64,000 nt of DNA from JAAYUD01 sp963676865 (GTDB lineage: Bacteria > Bacteroidota > Bacteroidia > Bacteroidales > Bacteroidaceae): positions 372,001-436,000 of the forward strand of contig CAXXSS010000001.1 of NCBI GenBank assembly GCA_963676865.2, in the 5' to 3' direction. The translations under genes and the position numbers were made by a program. Positions 1 to 9,480 of this stretch are shown piece after piece. Position 1 is the first letter of the stretch, and each line of letters opens with the position of its first letter. Below the pieces are notes generated by a model that had not been told where the DNA came from, searched no databases, and saw nothing but the letters and a program-made list of their open reading frames with translations.

Positions 1-1287
1 TTTTCTCATTATATATTATTAACTCAATATATTGATATATAGTATATTATATATGCATACGTGTCCGTATTATTTACTATATTTGTATAGCTTTTATACA
101 TAAATAAATAAACGATATGGACTTAGTAACGATATTAAGAGAAGTAGAAGACCCCAGAAGGGATCATTTAAAGGAGCACAGTTTGGGGTGTATTTTTTAT
201 ATTACAATGGCCGCGGTAGTTTGCGGTGCTGAAAGCTGGTATGAAGTAGCTGAATTCGGCAAAATGAAAGAGCCCTTTCTCCGTTCCCGTATAAAGGGCT
301 TTAAAGGTGTTCCTTCCCATGATACCTTTAACAGAGTTTTCTCCATTCTTGATCCAAAGGAACTTGAACGTGGTTTCAGGATGTGGATTCATGAGATATG
401 TGGAAAATATAGTGGTATAGTGGCAATAGACGGGAAGGAAATATGTGGTGCAAGAGTGGAAAAGAAAGACGGCAGTTTTGAGCCTTTACGTATGGTCAGT
501 GCATGGGCTGCATCCAATGGCGTTACACTTGGGCAGGAGAAGGTGGGCAAGAAGAGCAATGAAATAAAAGCCATTCCAAAACTGATAAAGGCTTTAGATT
601 TGTCGGGATGTGTAGTGACCATAGACGCCATGGGTTGTCAGCATGAAATAGTTGAAACGATCATAAAAAACAAGGCGGACTTTGTCATCTGTGTGAAAGA
701 CAACCAGAAGAAACTGCATAATGAGATAAAAAGCTACTTCACAGGTATCGACTTTAATGGGAATAAGATCAATGGACACGGGCATATACCACCAACCAGG
801 TACCAGGCTTCATACACAGAGGAATGCGGTCATGGACGGAAGGAAAGGAGATATTGCCAAGTATATAACAATGGGATGACAGGTGAAATTTTAGGGTGGG
901 AAGGTGTCCGCTCCGTCGTTTGTCAGACAAAGATCACGACTCAGCTGAAAAGCAAGAAAACAGTAGAGGAAAAACATTATTATATCACATCCCTACCTTT
1001 GGATTCGGACAGAATCATGCAGGCTATAAGGACGCATTGGAGCATAGAGAACAATCTGCATTGGCAGTTGGACGTGACCTTTAACGAGGACGATACCAGA
1101 AAAAGAAAGAATGCGGCGCAGAATTTCTCCCTCATCAGCAAGATCGCACTCGCCCAAATAAAAAACAGCCAAAGAAAGGGGAGCTTCAAAATGAAAAGGA
1201 AACTTGCAGGATGGGATGAAAATTACATGATAGAACTATTGGATTCAAACTGGACACAAAATTCAAATTCTTAATGCGTCAGCCCTG
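1..1287 (+). mobile_element. ISAs1-family insertion sequence, copy 1 (left end cut by window)
   Basis: This is most of an ISAs1-family element. Its right terminal repeat, ending TGCGTCAGCCCTG, finishes at 1287. The left terminal repeat lies outside the window: compared with the complete copy at 12757-14076, roughly the first 35 bases are missing. The element is nearly identical to that second copy but in the opposite orientation. Its right end abuts, and supplies the stop codon of, the sensor kinase gene on the other strand. Confidence 0.9.
117..1274 (+). CDS. ISAs1-family DDE transposase
   Basis: A full-length (385 aa) transposase of the ISAs1 type, the family that includes the H-repeat-associated proteins. 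DDE-type acidic residues are visible: D105 in IVAIDGKEICGA, D170 in VVTIDAMGCQ, and a late glutamate in THWSIENNLHWQLD. The N-terminal block starting MDLVTILREVEDPRRDH is typical of the family. The reading frame is intact, so the enzyme is probably active. It differs from the copy at 12770-13927 at only a few residues (K151 versus T and several near the C-terminus), which implies recent transposition within this genome. Confidence 0.95.
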   Translation: MDLVTILREVEDPRRDHLKEHSLGCIFYITMAAVVCGAESWYEVAEFGKMKEPFLRSRIKGFKGVPSHDTFNRVFSILDPKELERGFRMWIHEICGKYSGIVAIDGKEICGARVEKKDGSFEPLRMVSAWAASNGVTLGQEKVGKKSNEIKAIPKLIKALDLSGCVVTIDAMGCQHEIVETIIKNKADFVICVKDNQKKLHNEIKSYFTGIDFNGNKINGHGHIPPTRYQASYTEECGHGRKERRYCQVYNNGMTGEILGWEGVRSVVCQTKITTQLKSKKTVEEKHYYITSLPLDSDRIMQAIRTHWSIENNLHWQLDVTFNEDDTRKRKNAAQNFSLISKIALAQIKNSQRKGSFKMKRKLAGWDENYMIELLDSNWTQNSNS

Positions 1288-2739
1288 TTCCAAATTCTTC
1301 TTTAGCGCAAAGATAAATTCCAAACCGCCGCCATCACGAGTTCGGGCAACTATAGCGCCGCCATGAAAAATGACGGCGTTTTTCACAATAGAGAGTCCCA
1401 ATCCTGTACCGCCAAGTTTACGGCTACGACCTTTGTCTATACGATAAAAGCGTTCAAAAATACGAGGCAAATGAATCTCCTCCACTCCTATTCCATTGTC
1501 GGCAAAGGAGAATACATAACGTTCTTCGCTCATTTCTATCAATTTCACGTAAATATGATCACAACCGGAATAGGCTATCGCATTGTCGAGCAGATTGCGG
1601 AAAACAGACTGCAGCAAAGATTGATTCCCCATCATATTCAGATGAGGAGGTAAAATCAAACTGACACCAATATTCTTCTCCTTCAATTGAGGCATCATAT
1701 CATCAAATACCTCTTGGATAATATCGTTAAGGCAAACTTTCTCTTTACCTATTATATTACCTGCTTCATCAAGCCGGGTAATAGTAGAGACATCGCCCAG
1801 TAGATGAGACATTCTGATCACTTGAGCATAACATTTTTCCACAAACTCAAACTTCTTTTTCTCGTCCAGATTGGGATTATTGATGATGGTTTCGAGATAG
1901 CCCTCAATACTGCTTACCGGAGTTTTCAATTCGTGATTGATATTCTGAGTAAGCTGACGTTTGATACGAATCTGCTCCTGTTCCTGATGCAACACCATAT
2001 TGTGTTCGTTTACGAGCGCATCTTTAGCTTGACGGAGTTGAATATAAAGGCGTACAATAGCATTGGATACTTCGCCCAGTTCGTCTTTCATGAAAGGTTC
2101 AATATTTTCGATAGCCTCTCCCCGCTCCGCTTTCGCCGCAAATTCTCTCAGATGTCTGATATTATGCCCCAACCGATGCGTCATAGCGTAGCTCAACACC
2201 GAAATAATCAAGGCACAGACGAGCATAAACCAAATAAAATTCCAATCTACTTTGAGTACGTCTACAAGCGTAACAGAATACGGCAAAGCAGAACGGACAA
2301 TAAGTGTATCAATACGAATGGCATTATAAAAACAATCTGATTTGAACGTCGTCGAATAGCGATTCACCGTAAAACCCTGACCATAGAGTATGGCCTGCCT
2401 CACTTCGGGACGAGTAGCATGATTCTGCATCAACTCTGCCCGAAACTTAGAATCGTAAAGCACTTTCCCTTCCAGATTAATAATAGTGATACGAAGATTT
2501 TCCAAATCGCCTTTGCCATGCGCCTCAACAAAGTTCGCAAGATTTCCGTTTGCACGATAGATATTATAGCCTTGCAAATTTACTATTTGAAGACGTTCGT
2601 TGAGCCGTTCCAGCTTGTTCGCCTTCTCCTTATTGTATTCGAACATCACGAAACAAATAAGATATGCAGACGAAAAAGTAATCAGATAATAAAACAGCCG
2701 ACGATGAAAAGGTATTTTATACGTCGAAGCCATAACCAT
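1279..2739 (-). CDS. Membrane sensor histidine kinase; 3' end abuts an IS
   Basis: A two-component sensor kinase of 486 aa that should autophosphorylate and pass phosphate to the response regulator encoded just upstream. There are two membrane helices (about residues 14-33 and 167-186) around a periplasmic sensor of about 130 residues, then a HAMP-like linker. The HisKA domain carries the phospho-acceptor H269 in INHELKTP. The ATPase domain has an N box (FRNLLDNAIAYS), a G1 box (DNGIGV) and a G2 region (GGTGLGLSIVKN). The start overlaps the end of the regulator by 23 bp, indicating translational coupling. The last residues (EQG) and the TGA stop are read from the ISAs1 terminal repeat, so the native C-terminus has been replaced. 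The catalytic core is complete, so it is probably still functional. The signal sensed is unknown. Confidence 0.9.
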   Translation of the reverse strand: MVMASTYKIPFHRRLFYYLITFSSAYLICFVMFEYNKEKANKLERLNERLQIVNLQGYNIYRANGNLANFVEAHGKGDLENLRITIINLEGKVLYDSKFRAELMQNHATRPEVRQAILYGQGFTVNRYSTTFKSDCFYNAIRIDTLIVRSALPYSVTLVDVLKVDWNFIWFMLVCALIISVLSYAMTHRLGHNIRHLREFAAKAERGEAIENIEPFMKDELGEVSNAIVRLYIQLRQAKDALVNEHNMVLHQEQEQIRIKRQLTQNINHELKTPVSSIEGYLETIINNPNLDEKKKFEFVEKCYAQVIRMSHLLGDVSTITRLDEAGNIIGKEKVCLNDIIQEVFDDMMPQLKEKNIGVSLILPPHLNMMGNQSLLQSVFRNLLDNAIAYSGCDHIYVKLIEMSEERYVFSFADNGIGVEEIHLPRIFERFYRIDKGRSRKLGGTGLGLSIVKNAVIFHGGAIVARTRDGGGLEFIFALKKNLEQG

Positions 2740-3400
2740 ATCCTAAACGGGTTACTATATATTTGCCATAATCTCCTATCTTCTTACGAAGCCTGGTAAT
2801 ATTCACATCAATCGTGCGATCCAGAACAATGACTTCATCTTTCCATACCCGTTTCAATATTTCTTCTCGCGTAAAAATGCGTCCTTTATGTTGCAAAAAC
2901 ATCACCAGCAATTCCATTTCTGTCTTCGTCAGTTTCAGTTCCTCGCCATCGAGCGTACAATTTTTCTTATCCGTATCAATGGCCAACGTCCCAAAAGTCA
3001 ACACTGTAGCGACATTGCTCTCCCCCTTCTTAGAACGGCGAAGCACACTCTTGACGCGTGCAACGACTTCACGAATAGCAAAAGGTTTGGCAATATAGTC
3101 ATCGGCCCCAAGATTCAGTCCATAGACCATATCATCTTCAGCATCTTTGGCGGTAATAAAAATAATAGGAATACCCGCCAATTTCTCATCTTGCTTCATG
3201 ATCTGAGCCATCTTTACTCCACTTACAGCCCCCATCATGATATCAAGCAAGACCAACGAATATTCTTCCAAAGGCATTTTCAGAGCCTGTTCGGCACTAT
3301 AGGCAACATTGACATCAAATCCTTCCGTCTCTAAATTGAATTGGAGAATCTCACATAGAGACTCTTCGTCGTCAACTACTAAAATTTTTGCTTTTTCCAT
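2717..3400 (-). CDS. OmpR/PhoB-family response regulator
   Basis: A DNA-binding response regulator of 227 aa. The receiver domain (about 1-120) has the acidic pocket D10/D11, the phospho-acceptor D53 in VLLDIMMG and the conserved lysine in YIAKPF. The C-terminal winged helix (about 130-225) contains the recognition-helix region DRTIDVNITRLRKKIG. It overlaps the kinase gene downstream and lies 88 bp after the 5'-nucleotidase gene on the same strand, with a promoter-like sequence in that gap. Linkage to a nucleotidase suggests phosphate or nucleotide sensing, but this is only an inference from gene order. Confidence 0.93.
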   Translation of the reverse strand: MEKAKILVVDDEESLCEILQFNLETEGFDVNVAYSAEQALKMPLEEYSLVLLDIMMGAVSGVKMAQIMKQDEKLAGIPIIFITAKDAEDDMVYGLNLGADDYIAKPFAIREVVARVKSVLRRSKKGESNVATVLTFGTLAIDTDKKNCTLDGEELKLTKTEMELLVMFLQHKGRIFTREEILKRVWKDEVIVLDRTIDVNITRLRKKIGDYGKYIVTRLGYGYGFDV

Positions 3401-3424
3401 CAGAAGATATTTTTATTAATACGA

Positions 3425-3432
3425 CAAAAATA
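3425..3432 (-). promoter_or_regulatory. Putative -7 box upstream of the response regulator
   Basis: Read on the minus strand this is TATTTTTG, matching the Bacteroides -7 consensus TAnnTTTG, 25 bp before the regulator ATG. No clear -33 TTTG is present. It suggests the regulator-kinase pair can be transcribed separately from the nucleotidase. Confidence 0.5.
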
Positions 3433-3488
3433 CATTCATTCTCTCATATCCGAAATAGTTTAATAAAGAATTAACATGATTGTAACAT

Positions 3489-5036
3489 TTAATATTTCTT
3501 TATCACAGGCAATGGCGCTTTTTTAAGCGACACATAGGGCAACGTACGCAGATAGTCAGTAAACAAATCGGCAGTCGTACCTACCGTATCTAGCGGATGA
3601 CTGAAAAGCGAAGCATCATAGCCATCGCTGCCATCTGCAACATAATTGTCGAGAACGACGATACATTCGTCCGTATCCCCAATCTCTTTACCATGATACC
3701 ATACACCGTCCACTCCATTCTGTTTGTTCAGATGAATCGCAATATCCGACGTCTGCATATAATAAGGTAGCCTACATCGACCGTCCGTAAGCAGTTTTTT
3801 AAGCATAGAGCCCGTAAAACGATAAGCTACAACTTTGCCCACAAAGGGCAACATATTAAGAGCATGAAGGTACGTTACAGGTCCTTTCTCAAACACAGAC
3901 CGAATACCTCCATAATGATTGACCCCTATCACGGGACAAACTACTTCCGGATGTTTCTTGCGATAAGCGTATGCATAAGATGCACTGACATAAGCCCCCG
4001 GTGCAGTATATTCATGCGGATTGACGTCTGCACTATGTTCCATGAAATCTTTAGAGTATGTCAGTTTATCATTAAATCCATATCTTTGAGCTTCCTTGTC
4101 AACTGCCACTTTCATGATTTCATCCGGTGCAAAGTTCTTAGTCTTCAAAGTGTCCATTCCAATATATGATACATCCCGAATACCCTCATGATTGCGAACT
4201 TGAAAATAAAGCACATTCACTCCTGCCGTATAGGCCTCGGCTTGAATCACAGGAATATTGTTTATCTTATCGTAAGCCAACGTATGGGCATGAGCGGCAA
4301 CGATAGCAGATATACCGGGAACAAAAGGCAACATCTCCACATCTTTATCTTCTATTCGATAGGGGTAGTCCATCGAGATACCTGAATGCATCAGAATAAT
4401 CACCATATCTATCCGAGCTTCTTTGCGCAAACGCTCCAATTGCCTCTGTACGGCATTTACAGGATCGACAAAATGAATACCACGCATATTGGACGCTTTA
4501 CTTTTGAGCGGTGTAGTGGTAGTTGTCAGACCGATAAAAGCGATGCGAAAAGCCCGTCCATCACGCAACGTACGCTCTACTATGTAGTAAGGCACAAACC
4601 ATGGATGATCTTTCGAGACAAAATCGTCTACCATATTTGCCCCAATAAGTGGCACGGTTACCGCCATCGTATCTTTCAAGAAAGGCAGTCCCCAGTCAAA
4701 CTCATGATTACCCACAGCAGAGACTTCAACCTTCATAGCAGAGAACATTTGTTTCAACAAGTCGGCACGCGTATATTTAGAGAATATATCACCGCTAAAA
4801 TTATCACCACCACAAACCACAATCGGATTGGGACGAGTATGCTGTATCTTTTTTACCGCGCCCACCAGACAGGCTGCACCTGGTACACCATTGTCGGGAA
4901 CAAATTTTCCATGAAAATCATTAAAAGAAATAATGCTTATGGTATCCTTCGTCTCTTGGGCAGCCATAGAGGTTGCACTCAAAACAAGAACTACAAACAA
5001 CAGCAACGCAGAAATATGAAAACGGTGATATATCAT
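3489..5036 (-). CDS. Exported 5'-nucleotidase / bifunctional metallophosphatase (UshA-like)
   Basis: A periplasmic or surface nucleotidase of 515 aa that should hydrolyse nucleotides to nucleosides plus phosphate. A cleavable signal peptide ends near residue 26 (VLVLSATSMAAQ). The metallophosphatase domain has the dimetal motifs DFHG (40-43), GGDN (76-79) and GNHEFD (109-114), plus a later AHAH histidine motif. The C-terminal substrate-binding domain contains the GxNHYGGIR and ADGSDGYD stretches usual in the family. The promoter and the first codons are duplicated, with 7 percent divergence, about 4.4 kb away at 9337-9480. It may be transcribed ahead of the two-component pair downstream. Confidence 0.92.
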   Translation of the reverse strand: MIYHRFHISALLLFVVLVLSATSMAAQETKDTISIISFNDFHGKFVPDNGVPGAACLVGAVKKIQHTRPNPIVVCGGDNFSGDIFSKYTRADLLKQMFSAMKVEVSAVGNHEFDWGLPFLKDTMAVTVPLIGANMVDDFVSKDHPWFVPYYIVERTLRDGRAFRIAFIGLTTTTTPLKSKASNMRGIHFVDPVNAVQRQLERLRKEARIDMVIILMHSGISMDYPYRIEDKDVEMLPFVPGISAIVAAHAHTLAYDKINNIPVIQAEAYTAGVNVLYFQVRNHEGIRDVSYIGMDTLKTKNFAPDEIMKVAVDKEAQRYGFNDKLTYSKDFMEHSADVNPHEYTAPGAYVSASYAYAYRKKHPEVVCPVIGVNHYGGIRSVFEKGPVTYLHALNMLPFVGKVVAYRFTGSMLKKLLTDGRCRLPYYMQTSDIAIHLNKQNGVDGVWYHGKEIGDTDECIVVLDNYVADGSDGYDASLFSHPLDTVGTTADLFTDYLRTLPYVSLKKAPLPVIKKY

Positions 5037-5060
5037 TCTATTACTATATTCAATATATCA

Positions 5061-5092
5061 CAAAGATAATTCGAAAAAAACGAAAACACAAA
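5061..5092 (-). promoter_or_regulatory. Promoter of the 5'-nucleotidase gene
   Basis: On the minus strand the -7 box TATCTTTG (5061-5068) and a -33 TTTG (5089-5092) are separated by 20 bp, which fits the Bacteroides housekeeping promoter. The ATG lies 24 bp beyond the -7 box. Confidence 0.65.
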
Positions 5093-5110
5093 AAGTATGG
5101 GGACAAAAAG

Positions 5111-6046
5111 GAGAGAGCTTATGGACGCTCCAAATATGATCCTTTAGATTTATTAAAGAAATACATACTTACAAAAACCATCTCATTTGTGTTCTTGGGC
5201 ATATATAATGCGATTTAAATATAATGCATCTATGATATTGCTGTTAATACGTGATATTTAAAACACAAAACTAATTATTAGAAAGAAAATATCAGAATAT
5301 ACAAAAAATGAAGATTGGATGAAAGAATTAAGGAAAGAGAAAAGTACTTTTAAATCATATAAAAGCAGGAAAATAAGCATATCCAAAACACTTTTTATAT
5401 TAAAGCTCTGGAATTCGATGATTTATTGTTTGCCAAAATATATTCCTAAACTTTATGATCACATAATGATAATCTTCTAACTCAATAGTATTAATGCTTA
5501 AACATCTCTTTTTTATCTTTAAAACTCATAAATAATATTTTCATATTCACCCCGATTTATATCTAACAAATTGAAAAAATCACAACTAAAAAACATTTTT
5601 TCCACTAAAGTCTTTTTTTAAACATTATAAACACTAAATTTACAGCAGAAAATCACCTTACATTATGACTTCAAGAGACATAAGTAAGCTAAAAATAATA
5701 TTATTATGCAAGAGACACAGCAACAAAATGATTAGCAAGACAGATATGTAAAGTTTACGTTACAATCCAAATATTATATAAATTCACTCAAAATAGACTA
5801 TATATACTTACAGCTAGCTTTACTTGAAGTTAATATAAACGACTTTACCCAAGAAAGCAAAATATAAAAGAATCCAGTATAATAAATCAGTAATAAATTT
5901 ATATAATTATTATCTAAAAAGCTATCAACAAAATAGCATAAATGACATTATCAAAAGAATGTATTAGAAGCCACAAAAAATAGGAACAGAAATAATACCA
6001 AGTAAACGGAAATATCATTAAAAGAACTAGTAAATTATCATATATT
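5111..6046. other. AT-rich stretch without recognisable genes
   Basis: This is a strongly AT-rich interval between the nucleotidase promoter and the OLD-like gene. I see no convincing coding frame, RNA gene or clear repeat. It begins exactly where the 144-bp direct repeat shared with 9337-9480 ends, so it is probably the edge of the inserted island. Confidence 0.6.
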
Positions 6047-7123
6047 ATGTATTTAGATACAGCTATATTTGTAAATAGAGCTCCACTTGAGCATCTTGAA
6101 CTCAATTTTAAAGAAAAGGGAATCAACGTATTATCAGCTATTAACGGAAAAGGGAAAACTACAATTCTATCTTATATTGTTGACGCTTTTTATGAAATAG
6201 CGCGGCCCCACTATAAAAACTCATTTCATGGTATCGAAAATCATTATTATAGAATATCTTCCGAGTTGGATGCCCTTGACAATAGTAAAGCATCTTATGT
6301 ATTTCTACGATTTTCAAATAATGGCGAATTTTATGATTATCTAGATATACGTAATAATATATCAATAGAAGATTTTTCAACTTATCTACCTCAAGATAAT
6401 AGAATTAAATATTCTAATATTAAAAACGAAATAGACGACAGAGGCTTTGGCAAATTTTTATCTTCTAATTTGAATGATAAAGATATAAAAGCAATATTGA
6501 ACAACTCTATTTGTACCTACTTCCCCGCTTACAGACATGAGCAGCCTAGCTATTTAACTGATCCATATAAAACAAATTTGAATTTCAATCTGAAGATTAA
6601 TTATATAGACCAATTAAAAAATCCAATAGAGGTTTGTTCAGAGATAAAAGCTTTATCAAATTGGATTATGGATATTGTTATCGATTGGGAAGTGAACAAA
6701 AATCAAGTAACATTAAAAGACGAACATGGTAATAATATTAATGTAGACAAAACACCAGAATTGAATTTGTGGCGTAATTTAAGCACTATCGTTGCTCATA
6801 TATTATGCGAAAAAAAAGCAAAGGAACAATTCGTTTTGGCATTGGAAGGAGATATAGTGCAGGAAGGCGCGTATCTGTTGTCTCAGATTATAATGGTAAT
6901 ATCAAAAATATTTGTCCAAATCTATTCGCATTATCTTCTGGAGAATCATCTTTATTGGGAATCTTTGGAGAAATACTGCGCCAAGGTGATAATATTACGG
7001 CTAATACAACCCGAGAAAATATAAATGGCATCGTATTAATTGACGAAATTGATAAACATTTACATATAAAATTACAGAAAGAGGTATTGCCGCGTCTCCT
7101 AAACTTATTTCCAAATATTCAAT

Positions 7124-8195
7124 GGCTATAGTTAATTATTGCGTTGCAAAATCAGTTTTTATTATCTACCATCGATATTCGGAGGAGTCCGGCAGCATGA
7201 TCTGTTTCATTCTTCAGGAGTGTTTCAACGACCTTGAACCAGTTCAAATAGTTCTGTAGATATTTCGTAGCCACTCCCCAAAAGGTTGAAGCGATCCATT
7301 TTTTCAGCCTGTTATGGAGGGAATTTACATGTTGTATGTGAAACCTTTCAAGTTTTACCCGCTGTTTCAAGTCCCCCCTGAGCACAACATGTTTCAGCCG
7401 ATTGTCATTTGCGTATCCCTTATAGCTTGTATGTCCATCTGAACACAGAACCACATCCTCCGGTAGGGGCGTATGCAGACTTTCCGTTATATCTTTCTTG
7501 GTAAGGCGTCCCTTTCCGCAGCATGTCATATTCAAATCGTTCTTCCGATCAGTAGTTACTATCACCTTGGTCTTGTTGTTAGATATGCCCGAACTATTGG
7601 AGTCGCTGCCCCTTTTACGGGCAGGACGTTCCAAATGCCGATTTCCTTTCTCTGATTCCTCGAAAAAAGTTTCATCGCTTTCCACTATACCCGAAAAAGA
7701 ACTGCCTTCATCTTGTTTGAACGTACCCAAAATCTTGTGTCGCCAGTCAAAAGCCGTTTTCTTGTTGATTTTAAGCGAGGAGGAAATATTGTCCAAAGAC
7801 TTCTGGTCAGACATCAGTTCCAAATAGCGACCTACCAATTCCTTTTTGTGAAGCCCTTCCTGCCAAGTTCCGGTATATTCGGTGAATGTGCGCCTACAAT
7901 CTTTGCACTTGAAGCGTTGAGCACCTTTGTCCTTGCCAAAACGATAATAATGTTTGCCACCACAATGAGGACAACTACCTTGCTTGTTCAGTAACTGGAA
8001 CAGACGAGGAGAAGGAGAAGCCGATACGATTTTTGACGATAAGGCGGAAACCAGAGACACACGTTCTCCTAAAGGAAGAGACAGCGCAGCGACTAATATT
8101 TCTTGATAGGTCATAACTTCTGAAGTTTTACGAGGACAAAAATACAAAAAATTAGGTATATCTACCATTTTACAACGCAATAATTAACTATAGCC
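7124..8195 (-). mobile_element. IS1595-family insertion sequence (1072 bp)
   Basis: The ends are inverted repeats beginning GGCTATAGTTAATTATTGCG on the left, with its complement ending at 8195. A 9-bp direct repeat ATATTCAAT flanks it (7115-7123 and 8196-8204), fitting a target-site duplication for this family (usually 8 bp). Removing the IS plus one repeat restores the reading frame of the interrupted ATPase gene, so the insertion point is certain. Confidence 0.95.
7152..8114 (-). CDS. IS1595-family (ISXO2-like) transposase
   Basis: A DDE transposase of about 320 aa. The N-terminal zinc ribbon (CPHCGGK and CKDCRRTF) is followed by an ISXO2-like catalytic domain with SDETFFEE and CSDGHTSYKGY. 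I start it at the ATG at 8114 because the longer frame, which would begin from a TTG at 8180, runs through a promoter-like TATTTTTG (8137-8144) lying 22 bp upstream of this ATG. The frame is intact, so the element may be mobile. Confidence 0.9.
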   Translation of the reverse strand: MTYQEILVAALSLPLGERVSLVSALSSKIVSASPSPRLFQLLNKQGSCPHCGGKHYYRFGKDKGAQRFKCKDCRRTFTEYTGTWQEGLHKKELVGRYLELMSDQKSLDNISSSLKINKKTAFDWRHKILGTFKQDEGSSFSGIVESDETFFEESEKGNRHLERPARKRGSDSNSSGISNNKTKVIVTTDRKNDLNMTCCGKGRLTKKDITESLHTPLPEDVVLCSDGHTSYKGYANDNRLKHVVLRGDLKQRVKLERFHIQHVNSLHNRLKKWIASTFWGVATKYLQNYLNWFKVVETLLKNETDHAAGLLRISMVDNKN

Positions 8196-9141
8196 ATATT
8201 CAATTTATAGTTAGTTCTCATTCACCATTCTTTAATATGGGATTGAGCGAACAAGTCTATGACAGAACTCTAATTTATGATTTAGACAACAACGGAAATT
8301 CATGGAAGCCAACATATGATGATTCATATAATATTGTTTATGAGTCTATGATTTCTGAGAATAAGAGATATGCGCAATTATATAAAAGCATAGAGGATAA
8401 AATAAGAGAAAGCGTAAAGCCTATTATTATTACAGAGGGAAAAAGTGATTGGAAACACCTAAAAGCAGCTCTAAACTTTCTAAAATCAGAGCAACAATAT
8501 TCTGAAATAAAAATAGAGCTTTTTGAATATTCAGAGGATGTTGGCGATGACAAACTATACAATAGGCTGCTATCTTATTCCAGAATGCCAAATAGATATA
8601 AGATAATTGGGATATTCGACTGTGATGAAAACTATGGAAGAAACATACACCAAAATTCAGGCATAAAAGATTTTGGAAATAATGTTTATGCGATGTCCCT
8701 ACCGATTCCTAGTTTTAGAGTATATAATAAAAGAGGAATTTCCATTGAATTTCTTTATGAAGATAATGATTTAAAAAAATTAGACAAAAATGGTAGACGA
8801 CTCTATATCTCATCTGAATTTGACAAAAATGGCAGACTTGAAGCTAATAAGTGTGTTGGAGTAAAGAATAATGAAAAGATTAAAAACTATATTTCAAAAG
8901 AGCAGGAAAAAATAAAAGATAATGATGTTATTGATATCGAAGGCAACAGTCTTGCCCTTACAAAGGAAGAATATGCATCAAACATATTGGACCAAATTCC
9001 ACCTTTTGACAAAATGAATTTTGATGCTTTTAAACCTGTTTTTGACAGATTAAAGATAATATTGAATAAATAAAAATTTGTATTATCATATAAAGAACAG
9101 AAATATAATAATATTAGGATTGCTTCATAAGAATAGTATTT

Positions 9142-9276
9142 ATCACATCCAACATCCTGTGTTCACAGGTAGCATGGAGAATTAATTTCCAAGAAGCCAT
9201 GAAGAAAACGAAATATGTCAGCATGTTCAATCAAGGCGTGAAACGAGTGCAGGATATACTAAAAGAAATGGCATAA
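9142..9276 (+). pseudogene. Coding remnant, possibly the C-terminus of an AlbA_2-type ATP-binding protein
   Basis: An open stretch of about 44 codons ends at TAA and includes EAMKKTKYVSMFNQGVKRVQ. The pattern of a hydrophobic residue, V, a basic or small residue, F, then GxxRxQ resembles the C-terminal part of the AlbA_2-domain ATP-binding proteins common in Bacteroides. There is no start codon context and no upstream domain. The family assignment is by eye and weak. Confidence 0.35.
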
Positions 9277-9336
9277 GGAAGCAGAGTTTGACGTTTCAAA
9301 GCTTACTGCACTTTTGCGTAAAAGTGTTCTCCAATG

Positions 9337-9480
9337 TAGAGGTAGCACTCAAAACGAGAGCCACAAGCAACAGCATCGCAGAAATATGAAAACGGTGATA
9401 CATCATTCTATTACTATATTCAATACATCACAAAGGTAATCCGAAAAAAACGAAAACACAAAAAGTATGGGGACAAAAAG
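9337..9480 (-). pseudogene. Truncated second copy of the 5'-nucleotidase 5' end
   Basis: These 144 bases match 4967-5110 with 10 mismatches and no gaps. Read on the minus strand they contain the promoter (TACCTTTG at 9431-9438, TTTG at 9459-9462), an ATG and about 25 codons of a signal peptide related to that of the intact nucleotidase (MYHRFHISAMLLL then LVLSATS). Similarity then stops. It is a fragment of a homologous allele rather than a recent exact duplication. The retained promoter would fire leftward, antisense to the broken OLD-like gene. Confidence 0.85.

Larger units (their letters stand above)
6047..9073 (+). pseudogene. OLD-like AAA ATPase/TOPRIM gene, frameshifted and split by an IS1595 element
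   Basis: Three pieces join into one protein of about 648 aa once the IS and one copy of its target repeat are removed and a one-base shift is allowed. Piece 1 (from 6047) has a P-loop at NGKGKTT. Piece 2 (read in the frame of 6805-7131) has the ABC-type signature LSSGESS and Walker B IVLIDEIDKHLH. Piece 3 continues FIVSSHSPFF and then MGLSEQ (8237-9073); in the part starting at 8237 there is a TOPRIM-like domain with E67 (IITEGKSD) and D128/D130 (IGIFDCDEN). This layout matches OLD-family nucleases, often anti-phage proteins. The frame changes at a run of eight A (6810-6817), and the IS occupies 7124-8195. As it stands the gene should not make the full protein. Confidence 0.85.

Noticed and set aside
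917..937. TTTGTCAGACAAA palindrome resembling the nan operator
   Set aside because: It lies inside the transposase coding sequence of both ISAs1 copies, far from a promoter, and is most simply a codon coincidence.
7473..7994. Plus-strand frames opposite the IS1595 transposase
   Set aside because: They are antisense shadows of a well-supported transposase with zinc ribbon and DDE motifs.
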